From Pseudoips prasinana (Eukaryota; Arthropoda; Insecta; Lepidoptera; Nolidae), in NCBI GenBank assembly GCA_951640165.1, contig OX621252.1:1086501-1150500 (forward strand): a stretch of DNA of 64,000 nt, in the 5' to 3' direction. Both the position numbers and the translations under genes were made by a program. The notes beneath the pieces are model-generated. The model searched no databases. It worked only from the letters and a program-made list of their open reading frames with translations, and was not told the origin of the DNA. Below are positions 42,174 through 53,366 of the stretch, in pieces; position 1 is the stretch's first letter, and each line of letters starts with the position of its first letter.

Positions 42174-42395
42174 CTAGCTGTGCCCCGCGGTTTTACCCGC
42201 GTTAAACTTTATAAAATATGGCCTATGTATTATCCTAACTATAAAAATGACCCTGAGAAAGCCTATGTTCTTTCTCAGGGTCTAGACTATCTGTATACCA
42301 AATTTCATTCAAATCCGTTCAGTAGTTTTGGCGTGAAAGAGTAACAGACAGACAGACAGACAGAGTTACTTTCGAATTTGTAATATAAGTTAGGA
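42174..42395 (-). mobile_element. non-autonomous Helitron with internal hairpin
   Basis: Minus strand: 5' TC (complement of 42394-42395), 3' CTAG at 42174-42177 with GCGGGTAAAACCGCGGGGC, flanks A and T. A perfect 13-bp hairpin (GACCCTGAGAAAG, 42249-42261 and 42270-42282, 8-nt loop) sits inside. Confidence 0.8.
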
Positions 42396-42671
42396 TGACT
42401 ACATGGGTTCCATGTACGCCTAAATTTGTCTGATCTGACGTTTGATGACTATTAAGGGCCTACCTCGAAAATGAAGGGGCATGTGCCCCAGCGGGATGAT
42501 ATAATTACTTCGTGAACGCACGTTGTGATATGGCTGATAGCAAAAATCTTCTACCCTATTCTTGCTAACAGGAAAATGTTTTGTTTTTAAGCACCTACAT
42601 AGTTTATGTTGATGTGTATCATGAATAAACATATTTCTATCTTTCATTTAACCCTTCGAGAATTGGATAGG

Positions 42672-42870
42672 GATAGATAGATAGATAGATAACACTTTAT
42701 TGCACCAAATCGAAGCATAGCATTATCACATCAGTTAACCTATATAATATGGTACAAACGGCGGTCTTATCGCTAATACAGCAATCTCTTCCAGACAACC
42801 ATAAAAATGGTACAAAAAGCAAAAAGAGAAAAGAGTGCATTTCGCTCCCACCACAAAAATGAGGTTTACA
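42672..42870 (-). repeat. LINE 3' end with (GATA)n tail
   Basis: GATAGATAGATAGATAAC at 42672-42692 is the tail in reverse, followed by ACTTTATTGCACCAAAT. Its complement (GGTGCAATAAAGTGTTATC) and the segment GGTTGTCTGGAAGAGATTGC match the plus-strand copy at 62165-62335. Confidence 0.65.
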
Positions 42871-43140
42871 TGTTGCATAGTAAAGTCTAGTTTCTATTTA
42901 TTCAATTTGCTTCAACGTGAGTTTATGATGTAAAGATTCGTTTGAGGAATTGGAGACGCTAAATTTGTACCGACGTAATGAGAAGTTATTATTTTCACGC
43001 CGGAGGTCGTGGGTTCGATTCCCATCCAGGACAGATTTGTGTGCATGAACATGTCTGTTTGTTCTGAGTCTGGGTGTAATTATCAGTATAAGTATGTATT
43101 TACAAAAGAAAAGTAGTAGTTATATCAGTTATCTGGTTAG

Positions 43141-43383
43141 ACGGTCACCATAGCCTAGTTGGTAGTGCTCCTGCCTACGAAGCTGGTGGTCCTGGGTTCG
43201 AATCCCGGTAAGTGCAAATATTTGTGTGATGAGCACGAATATTTGTTTGAGTCATGGATGTTTTCTATGTATATATGTATTTATCTATCTATATAAGTAT
43301 GTATATCGTCACCGTCGTATAGTACAAGCTTTGCTTAGTTTGGGGCTAGGATGATCTGTGTGACATTGTCCCCAGATATTTTT
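43141..43383 (+). mobile_element. SINE-A copy 4, nested in SINE-B
   Basis: Full SINE-A: A box TAGCCTAGTTGG and B box GGTTCGAATCC in the head, tail CCCCAGATATT. It lies inside SINE-B, so it is the younger insertion. Confidence 0.88.
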
Positions 43384-43420
43384 ATAGTACAACCTCTGCT
43401 TAGTTTGGGATCATAGTGTG

Positions 43421-43468
43421 GGAACATTATTCACAGACGGCCATCTGGCCGTGTGTGAATAATGTTCC
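43421..43468. repeat. 23-bp inverted duplication, 2-nt loop
   Basis: Arms 43421-43443 and 43446-43468 (GGAACATTATTCACA and complement) with one mismatch. The right arm is normal SINE-B 3' sequence; the left arm is an extra inverted copy of it. Confidence 0.85.
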
Positions 43469-44375
43469 AAGATATTATATTTTATTATATTGCGCTTAAT
43501 ATTCCTAAGAGGGGTGAAACTGTTACCGCTTTCAGTACAACCTTACAGCCCACTACTAGTCTCCAATGCTTTCGACGTGATTGTTCCAACTCCGTCGAGA
43601 CTGGTAATAAATATAATCCCACTACTATTTTATCCGATGCACTGGCTTGTATAAAATAATAAAATAAAAATAAAAAAGGTTTTTATTCACGTAGACTTTA
43701 AAAAAGCGCTTGTAAATAGTCAGAACATGTTTGTAGTAATATAGTTGTATACATTAGATATTATTTCTAGTAACATTAGATTTAGGTACATCTTGTATGA
43801 AAACATTTATAAAATTTATTTTATTACAGAAATGATATTTAGCTAGCTCGTATCAAGTTATTGTCAAGAGATTATGTTTAATTATCTAGTTTAAGTCTAA
43901 TATTTTTACTACATATTGTCAATGGTTCTGTCTATATTAAAGGTATTATTATTATGACGGACCTTGTGTTAATAACGACGGTCGCGCTTTAATGCTACCA
44001 CCGGATCCAATGCACCCCAACTGAGAAGACCCAGCGAAACAAACTCAGTGGGTTCATCTACTACCGGTTTCAACACGACCCCGTTGAGACGGTCCGGCGA
44101 AACATACTCAAGCGGGTATGAACACGGGATTTGGTCCAATTAGAGTAATTATTTAGTAGGCAAACACAATATATGCTCGATCAGTTGTCTGAATGCTTAT
44201 TATTTTAGATTATATTTAGGTATACAAAAGAAGAACTTCGAAACAATAACATTATTCATTTTGAGACAGAGTCAATAATTTTAAATTAAGTATATGATAG
44301 CAATCATTTACAGATAGTTCACGTAACACAGCAGATCAGTCATGTCTATATGGCTACAAGATCTCCAGCGAGCAA

Positions 44376-47300
44376 TTTATTTATTTATTTATTTATTTAT
44401 ACTTATTGCACAAAACTGTACAAAGGCGGACTTAATGCCAAAGGCATTCTCTCCCAGTCAACCTTAGGGTGATGCAGAGATAATATGGTAGGTGCACTAT
44501 AGACCAAGTATAATAAAAATTACTAAAATACTTGACAAGTACTATAAAATACAATCGTATAAATACAATAGTTACATAACTACACACTATACTATAAATA
44601 CATAAATATATAGGTATATATATATACATATAAATATATAGACAAATATATTAAATATATATACATTTATAAATATATTACATATATAATAATATATACA
44701 CAAACTGTAATATTAAGTTGATTCTGCCTTAATTTTTTTGTGAATGTAGTCACGAGTTTTGATTTTAAAAGTAACCCGCGTCTTAGCCATTCGGATTTCC
44801 GGAGGTAGCGCATTCCAGAGAAGAATAGCTTGTACAAAGAAGGAAGAATGTAAGAAGTTAGTCCGATGAGAAGGGCATTGTAAAAGTCTGTTATGAGTGG
44901 AACGGAGATTTTTGTTGTGGTTAGAAGATAGATACTGAAAATAGGGAGCTAAGTAGGATGGAGAAATCGGAGAGTCGAGAAGAGAAAATAGTGTAGTGAG
45001 TGCTCTGAGGTTTCTTCGGTGCCGAATGGGCATCCAATTCAATTGAGAACGGTAAGATGACACATGGTCGTACTTACGAAGATTGAATACGAATCGAATG
45101 CAGTTATTCAGAAGACGGTCTAATTTATTGAGTTGATCTGCATTCAGGTCAAAGTAGCACACATCACCATAGTCGATTATAGGAAAAAGAATGGCCTGCA
45201 CGAGCGTTACTTTTGTCTCGGATGGTAGGAAATTCTTTAACCTATACAGTGACCGCAAGATCCCAGTCACTCTTTGGCTGACGCTAACGATTTGGTTTTG
45301 CCAGCTTAAAGTAGCATCAACCAGCAGACCAAGGTCCTTTACATTCTGGCAGTATGGAATAACAGAATTGTTGTACAAGACTGGAGGTTGACTGTCAACA
45401 TCCACTAAACTCATCATTCGGGAACTGCCCACGATGATAGCCTGACATTTGAGTGGATTGACAGTCAAGCCAAACCTGTTAGCCCACTCCCTAATTAAAT
45501 CAAGATCCCTATTTATGGCGACGATCGCTTCTGCTAACTTATCGATGCTTGTCTGTGCGTAAAGTTGTAGATCATCGGCGTATAGATGATACGAACACTG
45601 AAGATTTTGAGTTAAGAGATTTATAAATACCGAAAATAAGAGGGGAGAAAGGATACCGCCTTGAGGAACGCCAGTATCTAATTTACACCAGTTTGATGAA
45701 ACATCACCACTGCGAACAGACTGTTGGCGCCCTTGAAGATAGGAAGAAAACCACTCCAGAGATTCGTCAGACACCCTAAGGTAGGAAAGGATACATAAAA
45801 GGATATCGTGACTGACGGTATTAAAGGCGTTGGAGAAATCAACCAGCACCAGGACTGTGACCATAGTCCCCTCCATACCAGCCCTAATATCGCCAGTCAC
45901 TTTTAGGAGAGCGGTGGTGGTGCTATGACCAGGCCTAAACCCGGATTGTAAGGGACTTATTAAGTTATTGGATAGGATAAAATGGGAAAGTTGTTTATGG
46001 ACAGCGGACTCAAGTACCTTGGATAGGAAGGGAAGGATGGAGATAGGACGATAGTGGGTGAGAAGTGATGGGTTGGTGACTTTAGGAAGTGGACGGACAT
46101 AGGCTTTACGCCATAAAGCGGGGAAAGATCCATGGCACAAGGAATAATTAATGATATGGGTTATTACGGGAAGAAGGTGGTCCAGGATTGGTACTAACAT
46201 GCGTCGACTGATGTAGTCACAGCCAACTGCGTTAGATTTGACAGATAGGATAACCTTCTTAATGTCCTTCGAATCAACTGGAGAAAAATGAAAAGAATCT
46301 ATATTGGAGCGCGTTAGACCATTTAAAAAGTATATAGTTTGGGTTTTTGTTTGATGATCCATAAAAGAACTTGTGGAGAAATGTAGATTAAGATCATCTA
46401 AACTTATTGTGCTGGGGAGGTCTAAATTTCGCGACTTGCCAATACCTAGAGTTCCCAAAAACTTCCAGATACCAGCAGGAGTAGAAGTAGATATATTATC
46501 GAGAATATGTCGGCGTTTAGCGTCACGTATCATCTTATTACACCGATTTCTAGCAACCTTAAACAAGCCCCATTGCTCATTAGATCGATCCTTTTTATAC
46601 CTTCGAAAGGCACGGTCTCTGCGACGCATTGCCATTCGGATCCCTTGCGTCATCCAAGGCGCTGGTGGACGTTTCAGTCTAACATTTTTAATGGGTGCGT
46701 GGATATCATATAGCCTGGTGACCGCATCATTAAACAATCCGATCTTATCATTAATGTTATCAGCCTCCATCAGCTGCTTCCAGTCGATATTGGACGCATC
46801 CTTTGCCAAATTTTCAACATTAATCCGAGCAAAAGAACGCACACGCAGTACCTTGGGTTTGACTTTAGGTGGCTTAAGGATATAGGACATGAATATGAGG
46901 TCATGATGGGAGAAACCAGGAGCATCGTACTGTCCGTGGGAGGAAACCAAGGAAGGGTTAGAGGTGAGGATTACATCGAGCCAAGTATCATCACCGGACG
47001 CATTATGGTGAGTAGCTTGAAGCGGCAACACATGCAAGCTGCTTGACTCGATGATGTGAAGGAATTTGCGGGAACGAGGAGAATTTGGAGCTTGGAGATT
47101 GGTATTAAAGTCGCCCATGATGATGTAGTGTGCATACTGAGAACCCAACGATTCAAGAACCAGTTCGAAACCGGTGAAGTAATCAACAGAAGGGGGGCAA
47201 TAAACAACGCCAATTATGGCCTTGGACCCCTTTATAGTAACCTCAATAAATAGGAATTCGGCGGAGGCTGAGTAGCTGGATGGAGAAGCCTCCATAATCT

Positions 47301-48494
47301 TGTAGGGAAGATCACTTCTAATATAAATGGCTACCCCGCCCCCCCCTTTACCTATCCGGTCATTCCGGACAAGTATGTACCCCGGAAGAGGGTAAGTGGT
47401 TGAGAGAAGATGAGGTTTGAGCCAACTCTCGGAAATCAGAATGGCATGGACATTGCAGTCAGTAAATGCTTCAAGCAAGTCGCTGTATTTACTGGGAATG
47501 CTTTGAGCGTTAATGTGACATACATTTAGCATATTATGACGAGTATCAAACTGTTGTCGTATAAATGCACCGAGTGTATCGCTTACAGAGCAAAAACTAT
47601 CATTGGCCGATATTACAGAATCATTAGCAGAATGAAAAGATTCATCATCAGAGTTACTAATAGACATAATAATAATATAAAATATTACAAATAATTATTA
47701 TATAATATAAATATCTAATAATATAATATTGAATAAATAAACTAACCTAGTGCAAAATTAAGAACAAAATTTTAACCTCTGCACCACCCGCCAGCGTACA
47801 AAAACACAATTAAATTAAATATATGTATCCACAAAGTAAAAGCCAGTAATCCAAAATAAAATAAAGATAATCCTACCGCTAACCATATGCATCTTAACTA
47901 CGAGTAATTTATGTATAAAAAAAGAAACTTAACGAATCTATTTGAAACTAAAAGTAAATTAACAATAAAAAGAAATCTGCTAAAGAATTTTAAGAAGATA
48001 TAATACGTCCGAAGGTTCATTTCCGTTTCGAATTTTATACCTGTGTATCCAAACGTTACATGTGACGATCCGTTACTCGTATCCGATCTGTCATCTGTCT
48101 GTCATTGTCTGTCATTGTTGTTTACCAAAAAGTTTATGACGAAATGTAATTACAAAGCGAGATAATAGAATATTTTTTATCACAAACTCTGTGGTGACAC
48201 CTACCTTCTATAGTTAGAAGAAGTAAAAAAGTAAATGTATACATATACGATATATAGGTAGAGTGGTGGTTTATATAAACAAATGGACACTGTTGGCAAA
48301 GAGCTTATTTGCGAAACAAGACTAAGAAACGGTAAATGGATATTCTAAAACGAGTAATTAAAGATTACTTGGATGATCTTGATTAATTGACTGATCGACG
48401 TCCCGTAATCTTCAGATCGTCGCCGCCTGCACTGTAGTAGCCTCCACTGACGCTTTCGGGAACTTGGCCGCTAGTGATACGAACTGATGGTTCG
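44376..48494 (-). mobile_element. LINE1, full-length-looking Jockey/CR1-group LINE
   Basis: The 4.1-kb insertion has a GC-rich presumptive start on the minus strand at about 48494 (TCACTAGCGGCCAAGTTCCC just inside). A 5' UTR of about 830 bp follows with no long ORF, then one ORF (47667-44713), a 3' UTR with TATA-rich repeats and CCTTTGGCATTAAGTCCGCC, and an (AAATA)n tail ending at 44376. Comparison with 62385-63725 fixes both ends; the target duplication is at most 2-3 bp (AT). I find no ORF1. Confidence 0.82.
44713..47667 (-). CDS. LINE1 endonuclease - reverse transcriptase
   Basis: 984 codons without interruption. The protein nicks target DNA and reverse-transcribes its own RNA there. AP-endonuclease-like domain at about 45-262: HINAQSIPSK, Glu80 (ISESWL), MGDFNTN (Asp186, Asn188), SHHDL (His254, Asp256). 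RT at about 515-800: HYRPISILPFLSK, motif A VLVDFSNAFNTV (Asp610), GVPQGGILSPLLF, and the catalytic YADD at 696-699. The C-terminal domain (about 830-984) has FVFNLRKYDHVSSYR and ILLWNALPPEIR. All catalytic residues I can check are present, so it looks competent. Ser/Asp-rich repeats (ANDSV, ANDSF) form the N-terminus. No ORF1 partner is seen upstream. Confidence 0.92.
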   Translation of the reverse strand: MSISNSDDESFHSANDSVISANDSFCSVSDTLGAFIRQQFDTRHNMLNVCHINAQSIPSKYSDLLEAFTDCNVHAILISESWLKPHLLSTTYPLPGYILVRNDRIGKGGGGVAIYIRSDLPYKIMEASPSSYSASAEFLFIEVTIKGSKAIIGVVYCPPSVDYFTGFELVLESLGSQYAHYIIMGDFNTNLQAPNSPRSRKFLHIIESSSLHVLPLQATHHNASGDDTWLDVILTSNPSLVSSHGQYDAPGFSHHDLIFMSYILKPPKVKPKVLRVRSFARINVENLAKDASNIDWKQLMEADNINDKIGLFNDAVTRLYDIHAPIKNVRLKRPPAPWMTQGIRMAMRRRDRAFRRYKKDRSNEQWGLFKVARNRCNKMIRDAKRRHILDNISTSTPAGIWKFLGTLGIGKSRNLDLPSTISLDDLNLHFSTSSFMDHQTKTQTIYFLNGLTRSNIDSFHFSPVDSKDIKKVILSVKSNAVGCDYISRRMLVPILDHLLPVITHIINYSLCHGSFPALWRKAYVRPLPKVTNPSLLTHYRPISILPFLSKVLESAVHKQLSHFILSNNLISPLQSGFRPGHSTTTALLKVTGDIRAGMEGTMVTVLVLVDFSNAFNTVSHDILLCILSYLRVSDESLEWFSSYLQGRQQSVRSGDVSSNWCKLDTGVPQGGILSPLLFSVFINLLTQNLQCSYHLYADDLQLYAQTSIDKLAEAIVAINRDLDLIREWANRFGLTVNPLKCQAIIVGSSRMMSLVDVDSQPPVLYNNSVIPYCQNVKDLGLLVDATLSWQNQIVSVSQRVTGILRSLYRLKNFLPSETKVTLVQAILFPIIDYGDVCYFDLNADQLNKLDRLLNNCIRFVFNLRKYDHVSSYRSQLNWMPIRHRRNLRALTTLFSLLDSPISPSYLAPYFQYLSSNHNKNLRSTHNRLLQCPSHRTNFLHSSFFVQAILLWNALPPEIRMAKTRVTFKIKTRDYIHKKIKAEST

Positions 48495-49176
48495 ATGTGC
48501 AGGTAGGAAGTGAGAGCCAGACGTCTTTGTCATCGATGTATTCTTTAGTGGTGTAATAACCCCTAGCCATAAGTATACGTTTAATGTGTGTTTTAAAACT
48601 TGTGTCAGGTAGATCAGTAATTTGAGTAGGAAGCTTGTTATAAAACCTAATACAATTTCCTAAAAATGATTTATTAGTTTTGCTTACTCTAAAGCCTGGC
48701 ATGGCTAGTTTGTTTTTATTCCTAGTATTTATTTTATGCAGTTCACTTTTCTTTTTATAATTATGAATATTTTTTCTAACAAACATTATATTCTGATATA
48801 TATATTCCGATGGCACAGTAAGTATATTTATTACTTTAAACAAATTTCGCAAAGAATCGCGACTGCCTAAACCATAAATGGCTCTGACTGCTCTTTTCTG
48901 CAATACAAAAATAGTACCTATGTCAGCCGCCGAACCCCACAGCAGAATGCCATACGACATAATGCTATGAAAGTACGCGAAATACACTAACCTAGCAGTT
49001 TGTTCATCTGACAATTGCCTAATTTTCCAGACAGCATAGGAAGCCGAACTTAATTTACCTGCTAACTTTTCAATCTGAGGACCCCATTGCAATTTTGAAT
49101 CAAGTGTCAATCCTAAAAATACGGTCGATGGGACTAAATCTATATATTTACGCATTAAGTGCAACTGTTGGTACAA
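48495..49176 (-). pseudogene. LINE2 C-terminal domain
   Basis: [54 protein letters not shown] and GYYTTKEYIDDKDVW. The open frame continues to 48412, but residues after SLPTCT come from LINE1's 5' end, because the 62385-63725 copy continues from there with a different 9-residue end and a stop. One frameshift separates this block from the RT block. Confidence 0.85.
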
Positions 49177-50437
49177 TTTGAGTCACATTCGGCAATGAAA
49201 ACCTGATGCATTTAGTTTTCCCTGCATTTAACAAGAGATTATTTGCCGAAAACCATTCTGATATAAATCTGAGTGTTTTATTATGCTCAATAAGATCTTT
49301 ATCCTTTCTATTTACTTTAAATATGAGCGACGTATCATCAGCGAACAAAACTATGTCTGATATTTTCTCTACCAGATAAGGGAGATCATTTATATAAACT
49401 AGAAATAAAAATGGGCCCAATATAGATCCTTGGGGCACCCCCATTTTCACAGGATGACGTGCCGAAGTGACAGCGCCTATCGAAACCATCTGTTGTCGCC
49501 CCGATAAATAGGACATCACTAGATCAAGAGATGTGCCAGATATTCCATAGTACTTCAGTTTAACAACGAGCGTACGATGATCAACGCAATCGACAGCCCT
49601 AGAGAGATCACAGAAAACTCCCAGCGCATCCTGTGATCCCTCCCAAGCCTCCAATATTGACCTAATTAATGTGCAACCTGCATCCTGAGTAGAGCGGCCC
49701 CTTGTGAACCCGAACTGCTTGTTATGCAATATCTCATTCACGTTAAAGTGCGACAACATTTGGCTGATCATCAGCTTTTCAAATATTTTACTTAAAGCTG
49801 GCAGTATTGAGATAGGCCTATAATTCGTGGCATTTTTTGAACAATCTGCCTTGAAAATGGGTATTATCTTACTTATTTTCATTAAATTGGGAAAGACACC
49901 ATCACTTATACAGCCATTGAAGATGGCTGTAAGGATTGTAGCAATGTTTAGTATGACCGATTCAATTGCTTTAACAGATAGTCCCCACAAATCTTCTGTG
50001 CGAAAGGCACTTTTAATACTCTTAAAAGCTTTTATAATATCATCACTTGTTACGGATTTAAAACTAAAGTTAGGTACAGTTTGTTTTACATTTTGATTTA
50101 AAAAGAGTTCAGCCACATCTGGTGATGATGCGAGACACTTAGTAATATCCACGGGTATATTTGCAAAAAAAGCAGCTAAAAAATTGGCAATGGTAAGCTT
50201 GTCTGAAACCAGTTCATCACCAATATTCAATACTAATGTTTGATCTCTTGATCTACTTTTACCAGTTTCAGTATTAATTATTTGCCAAGCTGATTTTATT
50301 TTATTATCAGCTTTTTTAATTTTATCTCTTATATATAAAGATTTAGCTTGAATGCAAACCTTTTTAAAAATTTTTGAATAATTTCTAACATAATTAACGA
50401 AATTGACATCAGGGTTATAGGACCTCCTGTCATACAA
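49148..50437 (-). pseudogene. LINE2 reverse transcriptase
   Basis: 429 codons. RT motifs: NYRPISILPALSKIFEKLMI, FGFTRGRSTQDAG, motif A VFCDLSRAVDCVDH (Asp present; Val where the family usually has Phe), MGVPQGSILGPFLFLVYIND and the catalytic VLFADDTSLIF box. Frameshifted relative to the endonuclease upstream and the C-terminal domain downstream. Confidence 0.88.
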
Positions 50438-50507
50438 CTCATAAAAAAAATCTCTTCTCAGACTAATGCCTTGAGTTGCCCAAGAACTAAATTTTATCTT
50501 ATTACTG

Positions 50508-51368
50508 TCAACCGTTATGTTTTTTTATTTTACAAGCTTTATTAATTTCTTTGCAAATACAGTGGAATAATGTAGTGTACATATCGTTAGGGTTACTTTT
50601 GTTTGGCAATAGATGGCACAAACTATTCTCCAGGTTGTTACTGAACTTTCCCAAATTAGATTTTGTTAAAGGTCTAAAACTAATTTTTTGTTTATTTATA
50701 TTTATCTCATTTTTTATCATTACTATTTGGCATTTATGGTCAGAGCGAACACCAGCCACCAAACACTTCTCAGAGACATCAAAGTTGGTAATTATATTAT
50801 CAATGCAAGTAGCAGATGTGGGTGTGACTCTCGTGGCCTCAGAGAACAAGCATTTAAGGTTAAAGGACCGAAATACAGATAGAAATATGTTTATTTCAGG
50901 TGAATCTGCTAAAATGTTCATATTAAAATCACCACATACAAGGATTTTTTTTTTACTTTTAATTTTCCTAAGAATGTCTTCTATTGTTGCTGTAAAAAGC
51001 TTTAAAACGGATGCTGGTGGTCTATACACACATATTATACAATAAAACTGCGTCTCTACACATGCCACCTCACACACACGCTCAATAGATAGTTGGCATA
51101 TATCTTTACGTTCTTTAAATTTAATTTGGTCTCGAAGTAGTATCAGTACTCCACCACCCTCTGCCGAAACCCTATTATAAAAGCTGGCGACCCTATAGCC
51201 ACAGACACCAAAAGCCATCTTGTGTGCCTTCAGCCATGTTTCTGTAAAAGAAAGGATATCTATTTCATATTTTTCATTAAAAAGTTCTATGTCTAGAATT
51301 TTGCTAGAGAAGCGGTTTATATTTTGATGTGATAGAATTAGAAAGTTATCACACTTCTCTATTGTCAT
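50508..51368 (-). pseudogene. LINE2 endonuclease
   Basis: 286 codons of an AP-endonuclease-like (exo-endo-phosphatase) domain: HQNINRFSSK, SFTETWLK (Glu), CVYRPPAS, CGDFNMNI (Asp, Asn), SDHKCQIVMI (Asp-His). This region makes the first nick in target DNA. The frame ends at 50508 and the RT continues in another frame. Confidence 0.88.
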
Positions 51369-51390
51369 GCTTACATGTTTAAACTACTAA

Positions 51391-51596
51391 CTAAATTGAT
51401 TTTAATAACATTACTAAAAGATGGTATAAAAAGTAACTTCATCATACTACTTATGACTGAGTTAATATGTGCCGCTACTAAACTTGCAAGTATGTTCAAA
51501 AATTTTCTTGAGACAGTAACTGTACTCATGGTTACCATGAGTACCTACAGTTACTGTCTCAAGAAAATTTTAGTAATGTTATTAAAATCAATTTAG
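51391..51596. repeat. fold-back at the LINE2 5' edge
   Basis: Outer arms 51391-51419 and 51568-51596 are exact 29-bp complements. Inner arms 51500-51524 and 51546-51570 are exact 25-bp complements, with a small palindrome (CTCATGG TTA CCATGAG) at the centre. The left arms are separated by 80 bp of spacer, while the right arms touch through shared AAAATTTT. Confidence 0.88.
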
Positions 51597-52084
51597 TTCT
51601 TTCCTACAAGAATCTATAAAACTATTTGTGTCCAAAAATATAAATTTATCACTATAATGGCTAACCAAAAACTGTAGGTGCATATTTAGCTTGTGGATAT
51701 AATTATTTGTACTATCAGGCACATTGTTTACGCCACTTTATGCAAAGGTGACCTCCAGGAGGTCACGTGGCAATAAATTGAAAAAAATTGTGAGGGCGTT
51801 CCATAATAATCATAATCCGTTCAGTGGTTCAAGTATAAACGAGTACCATTGTCTATAGATTTATTAGTTGGTGATATTGCTGTAGCCTATGACGCTTGCT
51901 TTACACATAGCATTGGTCATCCGTTCCCAACGGTCCACCAACTGACCACAAGTGACTTTACTCATAATGCAGTACATGAATATAGTCAAATACAATCTTC
52001 TAATCTAATCTTTTTTGCAATCCTTAAATGATTAACAAGTTACTTAGCTACCAATTAAAGTTAGTAATATTAAATTAAAATTTC
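51597..52084. other. unrecognised DNA
   Basis: Contains the small palindrome GTGACCTCCAGGAGGTCAC at 51748-51766. Otherwise nothing recognised. Confidence 0.35.
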
Positions 52085-52350
52085 GTAATTGAAGACACCG
52101 AACAGTTGGCTAGCGCAGATTACTCTCAACCTGTAGCTTAACCTAAGCGACTAATACCTATATGGGGCTAATACCTTTATGGAGTTCCGACCACGCTCAG
52201 GAGGCCGCTGAAGTAAAAGACGGAATTCTAAATGAGGGTTTGATCACTGGCACGGACTGGCCAATGCGCTCCTCGCCGACAAGAACCTTACTCTACCCAA
52301 CATAATCCCATTTACCTGTAACGTTTTCAAGTGGAGATGCTTCCCCAGTC
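52085..52350 (+). repeat. Rep-E dispersed repeat, copy 2
   Basis: TTACTCTCAACCTGTAGCTT, AGCGACTAATACCTATATGG, AGACGGAATTCTAAATGAGG and CCAATGCGCTCCTCGCCG. The first half recurs at 61885-61950, the second at 40668-40830. Confidence 0.6.
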
Positions 52351-52434
52351 TTACTTCTCTTAAATGATCAGGGATATTTTATTCTTTAGTACGGATATAA
52401 TTGTTATATATATTTGATGTATGTGTTATCCATC

Positions 52435-52515
52435 GTCACCGTCACATCAGCCGAAAGACGTCCACTGTCGAACAAAAGACTTCCCCGAGAATCTCCACAA
52501 TGGCTGGATCTCCAA
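52435..52515 (+). repeat. dispersed repeat (CAGCCGAAAGACGTCC type), copy 2
   Basis: CACATCAGCCGAAAGACGTC ... GAACAAAAGACTTCCCC ... ATCTCCACAATGG matches 33405-33500. Confidence 0.6.
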
Positions 52516-53366
52516 ATCTGTGTAGCTGTTTACATTCTAACTCATTGTTAAGTTTGTTTTAGATTTTGATCGTTAACTTTATAATTTAAGTCATTAGGCT
52601 TAGCTTCTGAAGTGTTATGGTAGAAATGTAGCCTATCTAAGAAGTTTGCAATATTATAAAATTAAGAAAAGAAAGAAAGAAGCTCGATTTCAATTAAGTT
52701 CAACGAAAGTTAAAATGTATTTTAAGTTTTTCTTAAAATAAAATGTTCCGATATTTTGGCAGTCATTCTCACACACATTCGCAAAGTGCAAGATAGAATT
52801 TTTATGGTGTATTTTTCTGAATAAAACATGTATAAATTAGGTATGACTAAGAATAAAATTACATAAAAAACAATTTTTATTATTATAAACTTTGGAAAGC
52901 GCTTGTAAATAGGGAAAATATATATGTATATGGTATTAGAAAAAAGAAAGAAAATTATGGCAATACTTATATTTTTAGATGTATAGTTAATAATTCAAGC
53001 TTATTAATATGTGATATATATCGTCAATAAGCATTTGTGAATGCCAGTTTTTCATTGGCTGGAATAAATACAAAGTTTTTACTTTTGCGAAGAGTTGTCT
53101 CGGCATGGGTCCAAAAATGTCAAAACAGTTCAAATTTTTTATTGCAAAAGCTTACTACTCTATCAATAAGATTTTACATGCCTAAAACATAAAATTAAAA
53201 ATGTGCAATCTACTTATTACTCTACCCTATTTATGAAACGTTTTTATTTAGCTTGCTCTTTAATAAATTTGTATGCCTTGCAAGGTAAAACATATACCAT
53301 TTACCATATTACCTATGTTCAATAAATAAATTACTTTGACTTTATGATAATGGCATAAGTTCTTAA
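52516..53366. other. mostly unrecognised; LINE2 tail-like scrap at 52860-52930
   Basis: AATTTTTATTATTATAAAC and AAAGCGCTTGTAAATAG at 52870-52912 resemble the minus-strand LINE2 3' end, strongly diverged. No gene. Confidence 0.35.

Larger units (their letters stand above)
42995..43485 (+). mobile_element. SINE-B copy interrupted by SINE-A and a fold-back
   Basis: SINE-B from CACGCCGGAGGTCGTGGGTT (B box GGTTCGATTCC) to TCAGTTATCTGGTT at 43136, then SINE-A (43141-43383), then SINE-B again from ATAGTACAACCTCTGC to GTTCCAAGATATTAT. Near its end it also has the inverted duplication at 43421-43468. Confidence 0.82.
43655..51596 (-). mobile_element. LINE2, near-complete Jockey/CR1-group LINE, split by LINE1
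   Basis: Minus-strand order: fold-back at the 5' edge (51596-51391), endonuclease (51368-50508), RT (50437-49148), C-terminal domain (49176-48495), [LINE1 insertion 48494-44376], last codons and 3' UTR (44375-43655). The 3' UTR is the sequence that recurs through the window. LINE2 lacks a gag-like ORF1 here and has two frameshifts, so it is dead. LINE1 went in 28 bp or so before the LINE2 stop codon (complement CTA at 44346-44348). The 62385-63725 copy shows the same junction without LINE1. Confidence 0.85.

Noticed and set aside
46373..46885. 170-codon open frame on the plus strand
   Set aside because: It is antisense to the intact LINE1 protein and has no motif; the same holds for other frames opposite long ORFs (for example 13949-14441, 16270-16839, 50551-51045).
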